Source: Planctomycetota bacterium (GTDB taxonomy: Bacteria; Planctomycetota; Planctomycetia; Pirellulales; Pirellulaceae). From it: DNA of 33,279 bases. The notes beneath the pieces are model-generated. The model saw nothing but the letters and a program-made list of their open reading frames with translations, did not search any database and was not told the origin of the DNA. Each line of letters opens with the position of its first letter. The first letter of the stretch is position 1. Position numbers and translations under genes: made by a program. Where the stretch lies: NCBI GenBank assembly GCA_026692885.1, contig JAPLNJ010001191.1, forward strand, positions 1 to 33,279, read 5' to 3'. This document shows, piece by piece, positions 32,268-33,279 of the stretch.

Positions 32268-33279
32268 GCACGGTCGACTTCGGGAGCACGGCGGCCGGCA
32301 CGCCGCTGAGCCGTTCGTTCACCATCTACAACTACGGGACCGGGCCGTTGAGCCTGGACGGTGGGTCGTTGGTCCTGCCCAATGGGTTCAGCCTGGTGGG
32401 CACGTTCCCCACAAGCGTCGGCCCCTATTCGTCGGCGTCCTTCACGATCCGTTTGGACGCGAGCGCGGGCGGCAGTTACAGCGGCCCCGTGTCGTTCGGC
32501 AACAATGACAGCGACGAGAACCCGTTCGACTTCACCCTGTCCGGGCAGGTGTCGGCGGCGCAGCCCGAGATCGTCGTGTTCTGCACCGAAACCTACGGCT
32601 ATCAGCAGCAGCTCTACGATGGCTACAGCAGCGTGTACTTCGACAACACCACGGTGGGCACTCCCGCGGACAAGACCTTCACCATTCAGAACACGGGCAG
32701 TGAGACGTTGACGCTCGATCCGGCATCGTTGACGCTGCCGTCGGGGTTCAGCCTGGTCGGCTCCTTCCCCTCATCCGTGGCGGCCGGCACATCGGCGACC
32801 GTCCTGGTTCGCTTGACTGCCGCCAGCAGCGGATCGTTCCAGGGGACGCTGTCGTTCGGCAACAGCGACAGCGACGAGAATCCGTTCGACGTCACCCTGT
32901 ACGGGCAGGTCGCGGCGGTCCAGCCGGAGATTGGCGTATTCTACACGCCGATGTCGGGCAGCGAGCAGCCGTTATACGATGGCTACAGCAGCTTGGATTT
33001 CGGCAGCACCTTGTTGGGCAGTCCCGTGGACAGAACGCTGACCGTTCGCAACACCGGCGCGGGCACGCTGACACTCGATCCCAGTTCGTTGACGCTGCCG
33101 ACCGGATTCAGCCTGGTCGGCTCGTTTCCGTCGAGCGTGAGTTCTTATGCATCCGCCACATTCACCGTGCGGCTGGTGGCCAGCAGCAGCGGCCAGTTCC
33201 AGGGGACGCTGTCGTTCAACAGCAACGACGCCGATGAAAGCCCTTTCGATGTGACTCTCGGCGGCACCGTCACCGGCGC
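32078..33279 (+). CDS. Choice-of-anchor-D repeats of the giant surface protein, in a shifted frame, open at the window end
   Basis: From TCA 32078 the frame reads SSASFTIRLDASASGSYGGP, which completes the domain begun in the previous frame. About three and a half ASH/choice-of-anchor-D modules follow, each near 110-115 residues. Each starts PEIxV, has LYDGxSxVxFG, a strand FTIxNxGxxxLxLD, then LPxGFSLVGxFPxSV and SFGNxDSDENPFD. The first module has lost about 60 residues plus the frame compared with the second, so a deletion between repeats or a repeat collapse in assembly is likely. The last module runs off the window end. Without correction this part would not be translated. Confidence 0.82.

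Noticed and set aside
1..33279. TGA read as Trp throughout (alternative genetic code)
   Set aside because: Several clear genes end with TGA in normal places (for example 948, 6075 and 27645), and only one gene has an internal TGA.

Overview
The window looks like a chromosomal piece of a planctomycete, most likely of the Pirellulales or a related lineage. This is inferred from gene content and style, not from a marker gene. The signs are two Tat-exported Gfo/Idh/MocA oxidoreductases, a cytochrome b fused to several cytochrome c domains behind a Rieske gene, a TPR/OGT-like glycosyltransferase, and a giant Calx-beta/choice-of-anchor-D surface protein with an LExRxLL-type N-terminus. GC is high, genes are loosely packed, and the gaps are full of palindromic repeats of the kind common in this group. 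No rRNA, tRNA or CRISPR array was seen.

Layout. 1-2.1 kb: the end of a BatA-type (MoxR/VWA) membrane module. 2.5-3.9 kb: first exported Gfo/Idh/MocA oxidoreductase. 3.9-4.8 kb: a cluster of palindromic repeats. 4.8-6.1 kb: a radical SAM/SPASM gene with an in-frame TGA just before its iron-sulfur motif, bracketed by inverted copies of a ~90 bp repeat. 6.7-9.95 kb: Rieske protein plus cytochrome b/c fusion, whose last heme domain lies in the -1 frame behind a GGGAAAC heptamer. 10-13.4 kb: a small exported protein, a two-gene uncharacterised module and a large periplasmic TPR protein. 13.6-16.2 kb: a fumarylacetoacetate-hydrolase-family gene and a damaged 2-oxoglutarate-semialdehyde dehydrogenase, with a Uma2 scrap at its end. 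16.3-18.3 kb: second Gfo/Idh/MocA protein and a DUF167 protein. 18.3-24.3 kb: an accessory region with a recombinase remnant, an intact tyrosine recombinase, a large unknown protein and a decayed PPC-domain gene. 24.3-27.6 kb: two divergent glycosyltransferases. 27.7-29.4 kb: a complete ISKra4-like insertion sequence. 29.4 kb to the end: the giant repeat protein.

How the genes fit together. The Rieske and cytochrome b/c genes overlap by 4 bp and should form a quinol-oxidising bc-type complex with built-in c-type electron carriers. The FAH-family protein and the semialdehyde dehydrogenase form an operon matching the last two steps of oxidative pentose or sugar-acid degradation. Before the IS landed, the OGT-like glycosyltransferase lay about 99 bp upstream of the giant surface protein, so the two may be an enzyme and its substrate.

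The most notable feature is that four otherwise well-conserved genes are interrupted: a TGA codon, a -1 shift, and two internal deletions with frame change. These could be real decay, recoding or assembly error, and each is reported separately. The -1 shift at an in-phase GGGAAAC heptamer, the TGA in the radical SAM gene, and the IS that copied the ribosome binding site of the giant gene deserve the closest look.
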